A stretch of 6,570 bases of DNA. It comes from an uncultured Eubacteriales bacterium. Its GTDB lineage: Bacteria > Bacillota > Clostridia > Lachnospirales > Lachnospiraceae. Both the position numbers and the translations under genes were made by a program. Shown piece by piece: positions 1-6,203 of the stretch (its first letter is position 1; every line of letters starts with the position of its first letter). Under the pieces are notes generated by a model. The model saw nothing but the letters and a program-made list of their open reading frames with translations, had not been told where the DNA came from and made no database searches. The DNA lies in assembly GCA_900321525.1 (NCBI GenBank), contig ONWL01000084.1, positions 1 to 6,570 of the forward strand. The letters are read 5' to 3'.

Positions 1-363
1 ATTACGCCGGAATCAGTTCTCGATGGCTTCGATCATCTGCTGCTTCAGTCCGGTTCTTCGGAAGACTTGCTATTGCTTGACCGGCTGTTTCGGCATATGA
101 CACCAGAAATGGAAAAAGCGTATCTGGATACCCTGTTCCGGCTTCGCACAGAATATGCTCTGACCATTGTTTCTTCCGCCACCAGCCTGTCGGAAGCCAT
201 CCTGCTAGGCAGCAGAATCCTCTTATTTGGCAAAGCTCCTGTCACCATCTGCCAGGAATACCTGTTGCCTTTTGGGGATGCTTCTCCTGCCGCACGGATG
301 CAGCACCCGGACTATCACCAGATTTATCAGGAACTGTCTGACAAGATTGCGCAGCTAAGATGA
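1..363 (+). CDS. ABC transporter ATPase C-terminal part, degenerate (partial)
   Basis: The frame is open from base 1, so the 5' end lies outside the window; 120 codons are visible, ending in TGA. The fold resembles the ATP-binding subunit of nitrate/sulfonate/taurine-type importers (SsuB/TauB family): a hydrophobic Walker B strand (LLLLD, visible residues 22-26), a later strand with EAILLGSRILLFGKAP that parallels the family's EAxxLADRIxVLxxRP, and a tail with LPF and a final PDY...L...I helix. Key positions differ. The catalytic Glu after the Walker B Asp is Arg (LLLLDRLF instead of LLLLDEPF), the H-loop His is absent (SSATSLSEA), and the place where LSGG should sit reads about TPES. I infer an ATPase subunit that binds nucleotide poorly or pairs with an intact partner. 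Substrate unknown. It converges on htpG. Family moderately certain. Confidence 0.65.
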   Translation: MTPESVLDGFDHLLLQSGSSEDLLLLDRLFRHMTPEMEKAYLDTLFRLRTEYALTIVSSATSLSEAILLGSRILLFGKAPVTICQEYLLPFGDASPAARMQHPDYHQIYQELSDKIAQLR

Positions 364-386
364 CAAATAAAAATTTCCATCATAGC

Positions 387-430
387 AAAAACAGGAGACT
401 TTCGAAATGCATTTTCCGAAAATCTCCTGT
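387..430 (-). terminator. Intrinsic terminator of htpG
   Basis: Between the two convergent genes is a long inverted repeat. ACAGGAGA (391-398) pairs with TCTCCTGT (423-430), and after one C/A mismatch TTTCG (400-404) pairs with CGAAA (417-421). The pairing continues into an AT-rich tip with a bulged C at 416. On the minus strand the stem is followed by a run of five T (387-391), the layout of a rho-independent terminator starting 12 nt after the htpG stop codon. On the plus strand no T run follows directly, so termination of the ABC gene here is possible but weaker. Confidence 0.85.
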
Positions 431-442
431 GAGGTTACAATT

Positions 443-2398
443 TTATTTTGCCAGTTCCATCATCACCTGATTGCTTCTCTGGATAAATGCCTCCATCCGA
501 TCCGGATTCAGAGAACCATGTCCAAGCAATGCCAGGTCGTACAGCTGCTGGCAGAAGATGGTCACATTGTCTGCATCCTTATGCTCTAATACATACTGCA
601 CAAGAGGATGTGCCAGATTCAGTACTAGTGTCTCATCATTCTGACCCATATCCATGGCACCCATGCCCATCATGCCATACATCTTCATCATTTCCTGCAT
701 TCTTCTGGCATCCTCAGACAGGGTCATCATAGAAGCGATGGATGCATTCTTCAATGTCTCTACCTTCACACTGAGCTTGTCATTGTCCAGACTCTTGCGG
801 AACAACTCAGTCAGAGCATCGGTGTTGCTCTTTAATGTTTCCTCATCTACCTCTGTATCAGCCTTAAAAGTATCGGTAATATCAGAATCAATCCGCAGGA
901 ACTTCACACCCTCATTCTTCTGCTCCAGATGGGTGATGAATGGAGTATCAATGTTATGGGTGAGAATCAGGGCATCTAAACCTTCCTTCTGGAACATCTT
1001 GATATACTGGCTCTGTTCCTTCTCATTTGTCACATAGAAAATGGTATTTTCATGTGTTTCCTTATTTGCCTCCAAAGCCTCCGGCAATGTGATATACTTT
1101 CCTTCCAGATTCTTGAAGATGATATAATCGTTCATCTTCTTGGCAAACTTCTCGTCTTTCAAGCAACCGAACTTGATGAACGGATTGATGTCATCCCAAT
1201 ACTTTTCATAGTTCTCTCTGTCGGTCTTGCACATACCGGTTAGACGGTCTGCCACCTTCTTGGAAATATAATCACTGATTTTTTTGACAAATCCATCGTT
1301 CTGTAATGCAGAACGGGATACATTCAGCGGCAGATCAGGACAGTCAATGGTACCCTTTAACAGCATCAAGAACTCGGGAATGACTTCTTTGATATTGTCT
1401 GCAATGAACACCTGATTGTTATACAGCTTGATGGTGCCTTCGATGGAATCATATTCCGTATTGATCTTCGGGAAATACAAGATTCCTTTCAGGTTAAATG
1501 GATAATCCATGTTCAGGTGGATCCAGAACAGTGGCTCCTTGTAATCCATAAATACTTTGCGGTAAAATTCCTTGTACTCCTCGTCAGTACAGTCATTTGG
1601 ATGCTTTGTCCAGAGAGGAGTGGTGTCATTGATCGGGGTAGGTGCCTTTAACTTCCGTTCCTTCACCGGCTCCCCTTCTGCATCTACTACCTCTGCCTCA
1701 TTCTCTGTGGTTTCTGTTTCACTTTCTGCTGCCTCTGTGTTTTCTTCTTCCTCATACTCCGGCTCTGCGGTGTCATTGATCAGGAAAATCTCTGTAGGCA
1801 TAAATGCACAATATTTATTTAAAATTTCTCTGATGCGGTACTCATTGGAGAACTCATAGCTATCCTCGTTCAGATACAGGGTAATCTCTGTTCCGACGGT
1901 CTCCTTATCCCCTGCGTCCATGGCAAACTCTGTGCCGCCCTCAGACTCCCAGTGTACCGGTGTGGCACCATCCTGATAAGACAAGGTATCAATGGTCACA
2001 CGGTCTGCTACCATAAATGCAGAATAGAATCCCAGACCGAAGTGGCCGATGATCTGGTCCTCATTGGTCTTGTCCTTATACTTCTCTAAGAAATCCTTGG
2101 CTCCGGAAAACGCAATCTGGTTGATGTACTCATCCACTTCCGCTTCTGTCATACCCAGACCGGTATCAATGATGGTCAGCGTTTTCTCCTGGTCATTCAC
2201 ATGCACTTCCACCTTCGCATTGTAATCATCCGGGATGGTGTACTCGCCCATCATATCCAGCTTCTTCAGCTTGGTGATGGCATCACATCCGTTGGATACC
2301 AGCTCACGTACAAAAATATCGTGGTCAGAATACAGCCACTTTTTAATAATCGGGAAAATATTTTCACTGTTAATTGACAAATTGCCTTGTTTTGCCAT
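443..2398 (-). CDS. htpG: Molecular chaperone HtpG (bacterial Hsp90)
   Basis: This 651-residue protein is a complete Hsp90-family ATP-dependent cytosolic chaperone, acting as a homodimer on late folding intermediates. The N-terminal GHKL ATPase domain shows ELVSNGCDA (residues 32-40, catalytic Glu32), DTGLGM (78-83) and the lid glycine motif GHFGLGFYS (118-126). The middle domain shows the DYKEPLFWIHL region (285-295) and LPLNVSRSALQND (356-368), whose Arg362 matches the ATP-contacting arginine. The C-terminal dimerisation part carries a Met-rich stretch (567-584) before the conserved HPLVQ. An acidic linker (about 209-247, 18 of 39 residues Asp/Glu) joins the N and middle domains and is longer than in E. 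coli HtpG. The start is well supported: ATG with GGAGGA at 2408-2413, 9 nt away. It has its own promoter and a CIRCE element upstream, implying HrcA heat-shock control. Confidence 0.97.
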   Translation of the reverse strand: MAKQGNLSINSENIFPIIKKWLYSDHDIFVRELVSNGCDAITKLKKLDMMGEYTIPDDYNAKVEVHVNDQEKTLTIIDTGLGMTEAEVDEYINQIAFSGAKDFLEKYKDKTNEDQIIGHFGLGFYSAFMVADRVTIDTLSYQDGATPVHWESEGGTEFAMDAGDKETVGTEITLYLNEDSYEFSNEYRIREILNKYCAFMPTEIFLINDTAEPEYEEEENTEAAESETETTENEAEVVDAEGEPVKERKLKAPTPINDTTPLWTKHPNDCTDEEYKEFYRKVFMDYKEPLFWIHLNMDYPFNLKGILYFPKINTEYDSIEGTIKLYNNQVFIADNIKEVIPEFLMLLKGTIDCPDLPLNVSRSALQNDGFVKKISDYISKKVADRLTGMCKTDRENYEKYWDDINPFIKFGCLKDEKFAKKMNDYIIFKNLEGKYITLPEALEANKETHENTIFYVTNEKEQSQYIKMFQKEGLDALILTHNIDTPFITHLEQKNEGVKFLRIDSDITDTFKADTEVDEETLKSNTDALTELFRKSLDNDKLSVKVETLKNASIASMMTLSEDARRMQEMMKMYGMMGMGAMDMGQNDETLVLNLAHPLVQYVLEHKDADNVTIFCQQLYDLALLGHGSLNPDRMEAFIQRSNQVMMELAK

Positions 2399-2427
2399 TT
2401 TTATACATCCTCCATTCTGGGAATATT

Positions 2428-2503
2428 ATCATCGTTCAGTATCTTCACAACATTGTCATGCTGAAACCAAGATATGAAACTATCATCATCACCGTTCAGT
2501 ACC
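2428..2503 (-). repeat. Repeated motif in the htpG 5' leader
   Basis: Two copies of a 16-base motif, 2428-2443 and 2488-2503, match at 14 of 16 positions and lie exactly 60 nt apart inside the predicted htpG leader. On the minus strand each contains CTGAAC followed by a GATGAT-like run. Each copy is preceded by a complementary block: GTTCAG (2513-2518) can pair with CTGAAC (2494-2499), and TTCAG (2461-2465) can pair with CTGAA (2435-2439). This gives two short stem-loops, or one strand choosing between two partners. Function is unknown; a structured leader is inference. Confidence 0.45.
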
Positions 2504-2528
2504 ATCCTGTCTCTGAACCGATATTCAT

Positions 2529-2557
2529 ACTATACCGCCAAACATTCTAATTGTCAA
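2529..2557 (-). promoter_or_regulatory. Sigma-A type promoter of htpG
   Basis: On the minus strand, TTGACA (2557-2552) is a perfect -35 box. It is followed by a 17-nt spacer and TATAGT (2534-2529), one mismatch from the TATAAT -10 box. The expected transcript start is about 2522, giving a leader of about 120 nt before the htpG ATG. The -35 box starts 7 nt downstream of the CIRCE repeat. Confidence 0.85.
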
Positions 2558-2558
2558 C

Positions 2559-2592
2559 AAAAAATTAGCACTCATTTTGAATGAGTGCTAAT
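2559..2592 (-). terminator. Terminator of the rpe-thiN-maf operon, overlapping CIRCE
   Basis: On the minus strand a perfect 13-bp stem (2592-2580 with 2576-2564) has a 3-nt loop (2577-2579). It runs into six T (2564-2559, the first being the last stem base). This is a textbook intrinsic terminator 31 nt after the stop codon of the last gene in the upstream operon. The stem is the CIRCE inverted repeat extended inward by ATT/AAT and outward by one A/T pair. On the plus strand there is no T run, so it should act on minus-strand transcripts only. Confidence 0.8.
2565..2591. promoter_or_regulatory. CIRCE operator (HrcA binding site)
   Basis: The sequence TTAGCACTC, nine spacer bases, then GAGTGCTAA matches the CIRCE consensus with no mismatch. 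CIRCE is bound by the HrcA repressor, which releases it upon heat shock when GroEL is titrated. Here it lies upstream of the -35 box of htpG, with its centre about 56 nt before the predicted start, rather than at the transcript start or in the leader as is usual. The only downstream gene in this direction is htpG, so htpG is the inferred target. Confidence 0.95.
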
Positions 2593-2623
2593 AATTTATA
2601 CTTGCTTTATATTTTCTTTATTT

Positions 2624-3118
2624 TTATGACTCGCTGTACTCGATCTGGTGTTTCTGGAAAAACTTCCGCACCATGGTATCCCACACCTGATCCAACGATT
2701 TATCCATGGTAAACTGCCGCAGGGCAATGCCCGTGGTGCAGGTCATGGTTCCGTTTTTATACAGGATGTTCAACTGTAAACTGTCTACGTCAAACTGTCC
2801 TGTCAATTCATTACGCTCTAAAATCAGCTCCACATTGCTCTGCTTCATCCGTAATGTAATTCGAAACGACAGAGGCAATTTATTTCCCTTGATCAGCTGA
2901 AAACAAAGGGGGCGCAATTCTTTCCATGTGCTATACTGTCTGTCTCCAATCTCTGCCAGTTCGGCTTCCTCATAATAGTCCCGGTTGAGACCCCCATCAA
3001 TGGTAAATACACAGGATGTGGTAAATATTGCCTCTGTCAGCAGAAAGCCATCAAAGGTATCCTGTAAAAACAGTTGCTTGGTAAATTCCTTCATACTTGT
3101 CACTTTCAGTGCAATCAC
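2624..3118 (-). CDS. DUF5721-like conserved protein of unknown function
   Basis: A 164-residue soluble protein with no signal peptide or membrane segment. I chose the GTG at 3118 because AGGAGGA (3124-3130) lies 5 nt upstream and the resulting N-terminus (MIALKVTSMKEFT) begins the conserved-looking part. The open frame continues upstream to another start at 3199, but that would overlap the preceding gene. Features are FTIDGGLNRDYY near residues 39-50, YSTWKELRPLCFQLIKG near 62-78, alternating hydrophobic strands suggesting a beta-rich fold, and a charged C-terminus. It resembles from memory the DUF5721 family of Lachnospiraceae; no biochemical role is known to me. It is the last gene of the operon, 41 nt after the foldase-like lipoprotein, so a link to protein quality control is possible but unproven. 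Confidence 0.75.
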   Translation of the reverse strand: MIALKVTSMKEFTKQLFLQDTFDGFLLTEAIFTTSCVFTIDGGLNRDYYEEAELAEIGDRQYSTWKELRPLCFQLIKGNKLPLSFRITLRMKQSNVELILERNELTGQFDVDSLQLNILYKNGTMTCTTGIALRQFTMDKSLDQVWDTMVRKFFQKHQIEYSES

Positions 3119-3159
3119 GTCATTCCTCCTCTGCCCATCCAAACGCGCATCTGACTGCA

Positions 3160-4167
3160 TTACTGATCCGATTCCATATGCATGGTCAGCGGAAACCACT
3201 CCTGATAAGTTTCAAAAAAGTATCCCTGTAAACTGGCATCCCCTGCCAGTTTCACTCGCTTCCACTGAGACGTACTGAGATACAATGGCAGTTCCTCACG
3301 CAGCCGTTTGGCTTCTGTATACCATGCCTGATAAATCCGGTCACTGACAATTGCTTCTTTGTTGGACTGGGTCATATCTTCCAGATAATCATTGACACAG
3401 TAGAGCAAGCAATACCCATCCTCCGTTTCCATCACATCACTGCATTCCCCCTGTGCCAGCGCAAAGGCGGCCTCCTCCAATTCCGGTGTCAGTTCCCCGC
3501 GCACCACATTGTACTCTTTTGTTTCGATCTCATCATACGGTTCTATTGCCGTCAAAAAAGAGTCTCCTGCCTTTACATGAGACAAAATCTCTTCTGCAGT
3601 TTCTTCCTCTGCTGTGGTCACAGTCTGGATACGGATTGCTCTTGCCTCATTTTCACTGACTTCCAGATCAGCCTGATCCGCATAGTATCCGATGACTTTT
3701 TCTGCCAGGCAATATTTTCCCATCAATTCCTGTATCTGTTCCAGATCCATACGGGTATAGGCAACCGTTGCAGCATCCACTTTGGACATGTAACATTCCG
3801 CCGCTTCCTCCAGTTTCGTCTGCTCTTCTTCTGTCAACTGTAAATTCAACTCTTCCGCTGCCACCTGCAATACTTCCAGTGTGACCAGTTCATCCAACAC
3901 TACATTCTGCTTCACATACTCTGCAAAGGTTTCTCCATCTTCCGTCTCCCGACTCCAGATCTCCTCTCCCATCATTTCCCCATAATATGCTTCATACTGT
4001 CTCTGCACATCCAAAAGCACGGTTTGATAAGCCCCCACTGTCACCCTGTGATCTCCCAGTGCAAACAGATACCGCTTATCAAAAGAAGTGACAAAAATAC
4101 TCTTATCTGCACATCCGGCGCACATCAGTGTACACAGACACAATAATAAGCCGATTCTTTTCTTCAT
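3160..4167 (-). CDS. PrsA/SurA-like parvulin-fold lipoprotein, catalytic His missing
   Basis: A 335-residue exported protein. I chose the ATG at 4167: it has GAGGG (4172-4176) 4 nt upstream and starts directly with a lipoprotein signal peptide (KKR, then a hydrophobic run, then CAGC with lipidated Cys19). A GTG at 4236 overlapping the maf stop would hide the signal. Residues 40-165 are helical and acidic like the SurA/PrsA chaperone arm. Residues 172-260 resemble the parvulin PPIase domain (EARAIRIQ, then helix, GELTPELEEAAFALAQGE, and GYCLLYCVNDY). Active parvulins have His in both edge motifs (xxHIL and GYHII); here those places hold Arg/Ile and Cys. I infer an extracytoplasmic membrane-anchored folding factor that may be a holdase rather than an isomerase. 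Homologues are commonly labelled PrsA or peptidyl-prolyl isomerase. Confidence 0.8.
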   Translation of the reverse strand: MKKRIGLLLCLCTLMCAGCADKSIFVTSFDKRYLFALGDHRVTVGAYQTVLLDVQRQYEAYYGEMMGEEIWSRETEDGETFAEYVKQNVVLDELVTLEVLQVAAEELNLQLTEEEQTKLEEAAECYMSKVDAATVAYTRMDLEQIQELMGKYCLAEKVIGYYADQADLEVSENEARAIRIQTVTTAEEETAEEILSHVKAGDSFLTAIEPYDEIETKEYNVVRGELTPELEEAAFALAQGECSDVMETEDGYCLLYCVNDYLEDMTQSNKEAIVSDRIYQAWYTEAKRLREELPLYLSTSQWKRVKLAGDASLQGYFFETYQEWFPLTMHMESDQ

Positions 4168-4232
4168 GTTTCCCTCAATTCTGAAGCAGTTGCCCAAAAG
4201 ATACAAACAATACTTCAAATACATTCTTTCTT

Positions 4233-4826
4233 TCACTTCTTTGTTCCAAACAGGTGCCGATACAGTGCATGCACCGGCAAACCCACTACATTATAATAAT
4301 CTCCTTCAATTCCAGTGATAAACGGCGCAAAATATCCCTGTATGCCATATGCCCCTGCTTTATCCAAAGGTTCTCCGGTTGCAATGTAATCTGCAATCTC
4401 CCGATCAGTCATCTCTGCCACATGCACACTGGTACATTCATAAAAGACTTCTTTTTGCTGCTCTGTGCCAGTTTGCCGGATGAGACACACCCCGGTATAA
4501 ACCTGGTGGGTCTTGCCCTGTAAAGCATAGAGCATCTCCGCCGCTTCTGCCTCATCTGCCGGTTTTCCCAGAATGCGGTCGTTCAATGCCACAATGGTGT
4601 CTGCACCGATGACCAGGTTCCCATCACGATGACGGTCCGCCACCTCAGAAGCCTTTTGTGTGGCCAGTTCCATGACCACTTCCCATGGCTCACTGCTGTG
4701 CGGCACTTCCTCACTGGTGCTTTTGTCCACCTGAAAGGAAATCTGCATCAACTGTAACAACTCCCGCCGTCTTGGAGAACCGGAACCTAATATGACCTGT
4801 TCTGTTTTATCCTGTAACCATTTCAT
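4233..4826 (-). CDS. maf: Maf family nucleoside triphosphate pyrophosphatase
   Basis: The 197-residue product is a full-length Maf protein, a cytosolic enzyme that hydrolyses dTTP, UTP and modified pyrimidine nucleotides to the monophosphate and pyrophosphate, keeping damaged bases out of nucleic acids; the family is also tied to septum formation arrest. Signature motifs are GSGSPRRRELL (residues 14-24), GADTIV with probable catalytic Asp76 (74-79), LGKP (86-89), YTGV (110-113) and DKAGAYGIQG (155-164). The AGAYGIQG form fits the dTTP/UTP-specific YhdE group. GAGGG at 4836-4840 lies 9 nt before the ATG. It sits 32 nt after thiN and 65 nt before the lipoprotein gene, consistent with one transcript. 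Identity is secure; substrate preference is inferred from family. Confidence 0.95.
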   Translation of the reverse strand: MKWLQDKTEQVILGSGSPRRRELLQLMQISFQVDKSTSEEVPHSSEPWEVVMELATQKASEVADRHRDGNLVIGADTIVALNDRILGKPADEAEAAEMLYALQGKTHQVYTGVCLIRQTGTEQQKEVFYECTSVHVAEMTDREIADYIATGEPLDKAGAYGIQGYFAPFITGIEGDYYNVVGLPVHALYRHLFGTKK

Positions 4827-4858
4827 CTCATATTTCCCTCTCTATCATCCACTGGAAT

Positions 4859-5533
4859 TCACTCTGACATGGTATGATCTCTGTCTCTGGATTCAATACA
4901 AATCAAAATCCCTTCATCAAAGGTGATTCGTCCTATTTTTTCACTGATTTCATTGCTAATGCCCAGAGAGTTGCCCTGTACCAGTGCCATATGAGACACA
5001 GGATACCGAAACCCTTCCAATGAAAGATTCCGCACGGCTCTGGTAAATGGAATCAGAGACACGTAGGTACCAAACTGCATATCCTGATATAACACAAATG
5101 ACCGGTTGTGCAATGCCAGCCGGTTACAGGAATCTACAATCACACAGGAAATGCCTGCTTTTAGGGGTTGCAGCAAAATCTGTATGTTGCCCAGAAAATG
5201 ATCCAGCCGTCCTCCTGTGGCACCCAAAATGGTGATGGATTCCGGCTTGCGTTCCATGGCAATGTGTAGTGCCAGTTCTGTATCGGTCTCATTCTTTTCC
5301 GACATATGACGCTCTATATATAAGTCTGTCCGGTTCCAATACTGTTCTAACACCGGATGATCCACGGTATCAAAATCCCCCACCACCGCCTGAACGGGAA
5401 TGTTCCATTTATGGGTAAATGCCAGTGCCCCATCCACTGCAATGATATAGTCAAACTTCTCCTGCTCTATAAAGGGAAGCAGGAAGCCTTCCTCCAGCTC
5501 CCCGCCTGCAATAATCGCTGTTTTTTCTGCCAT
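4859..5533 (-). CDS. thiN: Thiamine diphosphokinase (thiamine pyrophosphokinase)
   Basis: This 224-residue cytosolic enzyme transfers pyrophosphate from ATP to thiamine, giving thiamine diphosphate. N-terminal catalytic domain motifs are IAGGE (8-12), AVDGAL (32-37), VGDFDTVD (51-58, acidic metal/ATP-binding), EKNETDTELAL (79-89) and LGATGGRLDHFLGNI (103-117). The C-terminal beta-sandwich thiamine-binding domain holds the LIPF (160-163) and GNSLGISNEI (187-196) motifs. Length is normal. AGAGG at 5540-5544 is 6 nt upstream of the ATG and lies in the 12-nt gap after rpe, so co-translation with rpe is likely. Its product is the cofactor of transketolase, which shares substrates with Rpe. No TPP riboswitch is visible upstream. 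Confidence 0.95.
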   Translation of the reverse strand: MAEKTAIIAGGELEEGFLLPFIEQEKFDYIIAVDGALAFTHKWNIPVQAVVGDFDTVDHPVLEQYWNRTDLYIERHMSEKNETDTELALHIAMERKPESITILGATGGRLDHFLGNIQILLQPLKAGISCVIVDSCNRLALHNRSFVLYQDMQFGTYVSLIPFTRAVRNLSLEGFRYPVSHMALVQGNSLGISNEISEKIGRITFDEGILICIESRDRDHTMSE

Positions 5534-5545
5534 GTTCTGCCTCTT

Positions 5546-6202
5546 TTACTGCTGCGCCAGTGCTTCCAGTCCGGCCACATTTTCCTTTACATCACCACGA
5601 AATACAGCAGTACCGGCCACGATCACATTGGCACCGGCTTCTAATACAACCGGCACTGTCTGCGGATTGATGCCGCCATCTACCTGAATATCCACCTGTA
5701 ACTGTTCCTGTGCCAGTTTTGCTTTCAGTGCCACAATCTTCTCTACCATATCCGGCATAAACTTCTGTCCGCCAAATCCCGGCTCTACGGTCATGATCAA
5801 TACCATATCCACATCCGGCAAATATGGGTAAACTGTCTCTATGGGGGTGCCCGGCTTGATGGTCAACCCCACCTTGCAGCCTGCATTTCGAATTGCGGTA
5901 AGCGTGGCTGTCACATCACTGCATGCCTCTAAATGTACCGTAATGATGTCTGCCCCTGCCTTTGCAAACTGCTCCACATAACGAATCGGCTCCTGAATCA
6001 TCAAATGCACATCAAATACCCGCTTCGTCAGCGGACGAATGGATTCTATAATGGGAAATCCAAAAGAAATACTTGGCACAAACAGACCATCCATCACATC
6101 AATGTGCAAGTAGTCCACTTGCTCTTCTTCAAATATGTGCAGCGTCTCTTTCAAGTTTACCAAATCTGCACACATCATCGATGCTGAAATCATTCCTTTC
6201 AT
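5546..6202 (-). CDS. rpe: Ribulose-phosphate 3-epimerase
   Basis: The 218-residue TIM-barrel enzyme interconverts D-ribulose 5-phosphate and D-xylulose 5-phosphate in the pentose phosphate pathway. All four expected metal ligands are present: His33 and Asp35 (HIDVMDG), His66 (DVHLMI) and Asp175 (VDGGI). Phosphate-binding GFGGQ (142-146) and VAGTAVF (195-201) are also present. Departures from typical Rpe are the N-terminus ISASMMCADL where ISPSILSADF is usual, and Leu40 where MDGHFVPN or MDGNFVPN is usual. An allulose-6-phosphate epimerase (AlsE-like) role is the alternative, but the C-terminal half and the adjacent thiN favour Rpe. The start at 6202 lacks a good ribosome site (only GGA about 7 nt upstream), and the upstream stop codon is 1 nt away, so translation may rely on coupling. 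Confidence 0.92.
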   Translation of the reverse strand: MKGMISASMMCADLVNLKETLHIFEEEQVDYLHIDVMDGLFVPSISFGFPIIESIRPLTKRVFDVHLMIQEPIRYVEQFAKAGADIITVHLEACSDVTATLTAIRNAGCKVGLTIKPGTPIETVYPYLPDVDMVLIMTVEPGFGGQKFMPDMVEKIVALKAKLAQEQLQVDIQVDGGINPQTVPVVLEAGANVIVAGTAVFRGDVKENVAGLEALAQQ

Positions 6203-6203
6203 A

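Noticed and set aside
1572..1859. Plus-strand ORFs within htpG and within the operon genes (for example 654-1037, 3577-3843, 6073-6429).
   Set aside because: They lie opposite well-supported genes, lack family motifs and have low-complexity Ser/Cys/Phe-rich translations typical of antisense shadows.
2595..2600. A TATAAA box just upstream of CIRCE on the minus strand, as a second htpG promoter.
   Set aside because: No acceptable -35 box at 16-18 nt spacing (AT-rich, AAATAA-like), and it lies in a generally AT-rich stretch.
3119..3199. Longer N-terminus of the DUF5721-like protein starting at 3199.
   Set aside because: It overlaps the end of the preceding gene, whereas the GTG at 3118 has a near-perfect ribosome site at proper distance.
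4168..4236. GTG start at 4236 for the lipoprotein, overlapping the maf stop codon.
   Set aside because: It would add 23 residues before a clear lipoprotein signal peptide; the ATG at 4167 has its own GAGGG site.
5534..5545. A TPP riboswitch controlling thiN.
   Set aside because: The gap to rpe is only 12 nt, and no TPP-riboswitch core was seen upstream.
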